64,000 nt of DNA from Candidatus Obscuribacterales bacterium (GTDB lineage Bacteria > Cyanobacteriota > Vampirovibrionia > Obscuribacterales > Obscuribacteraceae), in contig JAGVLS010000045.1 of the NCBI GenBank assembly GCA_020054205.1, forward strand, positions 1 through 64,000, in the 5' to 3' direction. Below are positions 61,049 through 64,000 of this stretch, in pieces. Made by a program: the position numbers and the translations under genes. Each line of letters opens with the position of its first letter. The first letter of the stretch is position 1. Below the pieces are notes generated by a model. It was not told the origin of the DNA, ran no database searches, and saw only the letters and a list, made by a program, of their open reading frames with translations.

Positions 61049-62031
61049 TACTTAAGTGTACTAGCCTTATCGTCTACTTTTTCATCGAGAGCTGAATCAT
61101 TAATTGCTTGATAATTGATTACATTAACTCTAAACACATTTTTTGGATCAGCTTGTACTTGGTACTGTTTAACATACGCAATAATAATGAAAACAAAAGC
61201 TCTAAACCAAATGGCACAATAGACCAATAAATTGAAAGACAATGGATATTTGTCAGCCATGTGTTTACGATAAAAAACTTCCATGCCCTTATGCAAGTTT
61301 ATAGTGGCACCAATTGGACGCAGCCTGCTAGCTGCACCATGATAGTGATAAACAACAGCATCTGGTCTATAGACAATTTTCCAACCTAATTGTTTAAGCC
61401 GCCAACACCAGTCTATATCTTCACCAAACATAAATATGTCTTCGTCTAATAAACCAACTTGTTCAATAGCAGCAGTTCTTACCATCATGCAAGAACCCGA
61501 TAGCGCGTCTACCGAAAGCTCACTGTTTGGATCTTTATCAGTAAGGTTATATCTAGCCAGGCTTGCATTATTAGGAAATAAACGACTTAAATAAGTCAGC
61601 CTAAAAAAAGCTGCTTTTGGATCAGGAAATGAACGTCTGCATGCTAATTGCAATGAACCATCAGGATTTAAAATTTTTGGTCCCACTGCTGCTGCTTTCG
61701 GATTATTGTCTAAATATGCAACTAAACGAGAAATGGCATTATTGGTAACTATAGTATCTGGATTTAAAAGAAGAATATAATCGCTATCAGTAAGTGGAAT
61801 AACTTGGTTGCATGCTTTGGCAAAACCAACATTGTCATCATTAATAATTAAATGTACAAATGGATAATATTCACTGACAATTTCAACAGAATTATCATCT
61901 GATGCATTATCGACTACATATATATCGAATTCTTTTTGTAGGGCATCAGTTACAATCGAGTCTATACACTGAGACAAAAGCTCAGGTGTTTTCCAATTAA
62001 CTATGATGATTGATAACTTTGATTTGCTCAT
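61048..62031 (-). CDS. Glycosyltransferase family 2
   Basis: A 327-residue GT2 (rhamnosyltransferase-like) enzyme. The start SIIIVNWKTPELLSQC, the nucleotide-sugar loop VVDNASDDNS, and LLLNPDT (DXD-equivalent) are clear, followed by SGSCMMVR and the W-rich DIDWCWRLKQLGW motif. A hydrophobic C-terminal segment (about 270-292) may anchor it in the membrane. I chose ATG 62031, which overlaps the mutase stop (ATGA); the TTG at 62037 is less likely. Likely role: building an extracellular or O-antigen-like polysaccharide. Confidence 0.88.
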   Translation of the reverse strand: MSKSKLSIIIVNWKTPELLSQCIDSIVTDALQKEFDIYVVDNASDDNSVEIVSEYYPFVHLIINDDNVGFAKACNQVIPLTDSDYILLLNPDTIVTNNAISRLVAYLDNNPKAAAVGPKILNPDGSLQLACRRSFPDPKAAFFRLTYLSRLFPNNASLARYNLTDKDPNSELSVDALSGSCMMVRTAAIEQVGLLDEDIFMFGEDIDWCWRLKQLGWKIVYRPDAVVYHYHGAASRLRPIGATINLHKGMEVFYRKHMADKYPLSFNLLVYCAIWFRAFVFIIIAYVKQYQVQADPKNVFRVNVINYQAINDSALDEKVDDKASTLK

Positions 62032-63590
62032 AACCAAGAAGGCGGCTTAAATTTTCCAAATGCTTTTTTGAGCGTATTACTTATCTCACCAATTGTGGCA
62101 TAACTTTCTACAGCTTCAACTATTGGAAATATAAGATTGTCATTACTTAAAGCAGTTTTCTCTAAATTATTTAAGCTAAGTTCAACTTTTGCTTGATTTC
62201 TCCCTTTCCTTAATTTTGCTAAACGCTCTTTTTGTTCACTTTCAATGGTGTCATCTACTCTCAATATGGGAATTGGTTCATTTATATTGTCAATGAATTC
62301 ATTTACACCAACTACCACCTTGTCTTTTGACTCTATTTGTTGATGGTATTGATAAGCAGATTCTTGAATTTCTTTTTGAATAAACCCAGATTCAATTGCA
62401 TTAATCGCGCCACCCATTTTTTCTATAGCTTCCAAATAATCCATTACTTCTTTTTCAATTTCATCAGTTAGTTTCTCAATATAAAAAGAACCCGCAAATG
62501 GATCAGCAACATTAGCTAAGCCTGTCTCTTGGGCAATTATTTGTTGTGTTCTTAAAGCAGTAAGAGCTGCTTGTGGGCTAGGCAAAGATAAAGCCTCATC
62601 TTTAGAATTAGTATGTAATGACTGAGTGCCACCCAAAACAGCTGATAATGCCTCAATTGCTGTTCTTACTATATTATTATCCGGCTGTTGTTGAGTAAGA
62701 CTAGATCCAGCAGTTTGCACGTGAAAACGCAGCATCATTGATTTGGCATTTTTTGCTTTAAACTTTTCTTTCATTAGTTTTGCCCAAATGCGTCTAGCTG
62801 CACGGAATTTAGCTACTTCCTCAAATAAATTCATTTGCGCTACAAAGAAAAAAGAAAGTTGTGGTGCAAAAGTATCCACATCAAGTCCTGATGCAATGGC
62901 AGCTTTCACATAAGCACAAGCATTGGCAAATGTAAAAGCTAATTCTTGTACAGCTGTAGCACCAGCTTCACGAATATGATAGCCACTAATTGAAATTGTA
63001 TTCCAGAGTGGCATTTCACGAGCACAATAAGCAAAAATATCGGTAATTATGCGCATAGAATGTTGAGGTGGAAAAATATAAGTATTGCGAGCCTCGTATT
63101 CTTTCAAAATATCATTTTGAATTGTGCCTCTAAGTTTGGTTGGATCTGCTCCTTGTTTTACACCCACCAATCTATACATAGAAAGCAATATGGCCGCTGT
63201 CGCATTAATTGTCATCGATGTTGAAACAAGCGATAAGTCTATGCCTTCAAACAATTGTTCCATATCAGCTAATGAATCTATGGCAACACCAGTTTTTCCT
63301 ACTTCACCTGCTGCCATTGGATCATCTGAATCTAAACCCATTTGCGTTGGTAAATCAAAAGCAGCAGACAAACCAGTTTGCCCATTTGCCAAGAGATAAC
63401 GAAAACGTTCATTTGTTTCTTTGGCGCTACCAAATCCTGCATATTGACGCATAGTCCACAGTTTTGCTTGATACATATCCTTGTGAATACCGCGCGTAAA
63501 AGGATATTCACCTGGCTTGCCTAGCTTTTTTTTCAATGATTCGGCATTAAGATCTTCTGGTTTAAAAACGTATTTATTTATTTTTTTCAT
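62028..63590 (-). CDS. Methylmalonyl-CoA mutase, N-terminal (catalytic) subunit only
   Basis: A 520-residue protein covering the TIM-barrel substrate domain of methylmalonyl-CoA mutase. Landmarks are the RGIHKDMYQAKLWTMRQYAGFG block (residues 34-55), GLSAAFDLPTQMG, SMTINATAA, and HVQTAGSSLTQQQPDNN, all normal. The cobalamin-binding C-terminal domain is absent, as in organisms with split mutases (a separate B12-binding subunit gene), which is not in this window. The real substrate could also be isobutyryl- or ethylmalonyl-CoA. The stop overlaps the glycosyltransferase start; the operon partner is odd metabolically. Confidence 0.92.
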   Translation of the reverse strand: MKKINKYVFKPEDLNAESLKKKLGKPGEYPFTRGIHKDMYQAKLWTMRQYAGFGSAKETNERFRYLLANGQTGLSAAFDLPTQMGLDSDDPMAAGEVGKTGVAIDSLADMEQLFEGIDLSLVSTSMTINATAAILLSMYRLVGVKQGADPTKLRGTIQNDILKEYEARNTYIFPPQHSMRIITDIFAYCAREMPLWNTISISGYHIREAGATAVQELAFTFANACAYVKAAIASGLDVDTFAPQLSFFFVAQMNLFEEVAKFRAARRIWAKLMKEKFKAKNAKSMMLRFHVQTAGSSLTQQQPDNNIVRTAIEALSAVLGGTQSLHTNSKDEALSLPSPQAALTALRTQQIIAQETGLANVADPFAGSFYIEKLTDEIEKEVMDYLEAIEKMGGAINAIESGFIQKEIQESAYQYHQQIESKDKVVVGVNEFIDNINEPIPILRVDDTIESEQKERLAKLRKGRNQAKVELSLNNLEKTALSNDNLIFPIVEAVESYATIGEISNTLKKAFGKFKPPSWL

Positions 63591-63682
63591 TTAAAAAAAT
63601 TTGCCTTTGCGACCCATCATTAGTTTGGCTCAATAATTGCCTCTAGCCGTGTTTGGTAACAATCATTTTGTGAGTATAAGCG

Positions 63683-63688
63683 TATAAT
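63683..63688 (+). promoter_or_regulatory. Candidate -10 (TATAAT) of the cysteine synthase gene
   Basis: A perfect TATAAT lies 48 bases before the GTG start at 63731. No good -35 is found 16-18 bases upstream, so this is a weak call. Confidence 0.35.
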
Positions 63689-63730
63689 GAAAGAGTAGCC
63701 AGGTGGCAATTGTAATGGAGGTTTCTTTCA

Positions 63731-64000
63731 GTGCAATATCACAGCACAATTCTTGAAACAGTTGGTCTAACACCACTAATTAAGCTTAGCAAAATTACAC
63801 AAGGGCTGAAGCCATTAGTATTGGCCAAAGTAGAAGCATTTAACCCTGGCGGCTCTGTTAAAGATAGACCAGCGCTAAGAATGATTGAAGAAGCTGAAAA
63901 ACAAGGACTATTAAAGCCAGGTGGAACCATCATTGAACCAACTTCAGGTAACACCGGCACTGGACTTGCTCAAATTGCTGCTGTAAAAGGATATAAATGC
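63731..64000 (+). CDS. Cysteine synthase / cystathionine beta-synthase family (partial)
   Basis: The first 90 residues of a PLP-dependent fold-type II enzyme. The start [12 protein letters not shown] is typical, then [14 protein letters not shown] with the PLP Schiff-base Lys in SVKDR, and [16 protein letters not shown] with the substrate-binding loop. The gene runs off the window end, so O-acetylserine sulfhydrylase and cystathionine beta-synthase cannot be separated. GTG start 63731, GGAGG at 63717-63721. Confidence 0.93.
   Translation, partial: MQYHSTILETVGLTPLIKLSKITQGLKPLVLAKVEAFNPGGSVKDRPALRMIEEAEKQGLLKPGGTIIEPTSGNTGTGLAQIAAVKGYKC

Noticed and set aside
63591-63730. Cobalamin riboswitch before the mutase gene
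   Set aside because: No B12-box-like GCCACTG element is visible on the relevant strand; the gap is short and belongs to the next plus-strand gene.

Overview
This window is a contiguous chromosomal segment from an AT-rich bacterium with a Gram-negative style envelope. It shows lipoprotein signal peptides, a TonB-like C-terminal protein, a VirB10/TrbI-like barrel domain, a beta-barrel candidate and SecDF. The tRNA-Glu(UUC) on the minus strand carries an A53:U61 pair and otherwise closely resembles cyanobacterial and chloroplast tRNA-Glu. There are no photosynthesis genes. TPR lipoproteins, OmpR-type regulators and TTG/GTG starts are frequent. Together these suggest a non-photosynthetic relative of Cyanobacteria (Melainabacteria/Vampirovibrionia, possibly Obscuribacterales-like). 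That placement is an inference, not something I could test.

Layout. (1) 1-660: the 3' end of an rRNA operon (23S end, processing stems, 5S, terminator). (2) 600-4040: an accessory hot spot directly behind the rRNA operon. It holds two type II toxin-antitoxin modules bounded by three degraded copies of the 5S-tail/terminator sequence, a Fic remnant, a membrane protein and two other gene remnants. (3) 4.1-8.7 kb: rhodanese/HxlR pair and envelope or secreted proteins (TPR lipoprotein, glycine-zipper protein). (4) 8.8-19 kb: an OmpR-type two-component system, a SulP anion transporter sharing a putative promoter motif with it, secreted proteins of unknown role, a TPR-alpha/beta-hydrolase fusion and a tandem pair of unknown paralogues. 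(5) 19-24.3 kb: XRE regulator and a putative operon of HPt protein, VirB10/TrbI-like protein, flippase-like membrane protein, response regulator and TPR lipoprotein. (6) 24.3-30.8 kb, minus strand: ACT-domain protein, TonB-like protein, Ca2+/H+ antiporter, copper-type P1B ATPase and MutM. (7) 30.9-36.8 kb: bestrophin-like channel, outer-membrane candidate, tRNA-Glu, radical SAM enzyme overlapping a ROK kinase, phosphodiester glycosidase. (8) 37-43 kb: a second RelBE-like module, SDR-SecF-SecD, a diguanylate cyclase with a possible pseudoknot leader, an amidohydrolase. (9) 43.3-47.2 kb: the classical yceD-rpmF-plsX-fabH-fabD cluster. (10) 47.3-54.2 kb: SLH protein, an unrecognised cassette behind lysS, then gyrA. 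(11) 54.6-64 kb: LRV-repeat protein, orphan response regulator, TPR protein plus secreted serpin, DUF1579 and PDZ proteins, an epimerase-glycosyltransferase-methylmalonyl-CoA mutase operon, and the start of a cysteine synthase-type gene.

Most promising for novelty: the lysS-linked cassette (48038-49681), with translationally overlapping small genes and a frameshift; the repeat-bounded TA modules behind the rRNA operon; the HPt-to-response-regulator envelope operon; and the interleaved inverted repeats (possible pseudoknot) in front of the diguanylate cyclase. None of these was tested by database search. Family names rest on motif recognition by eye.
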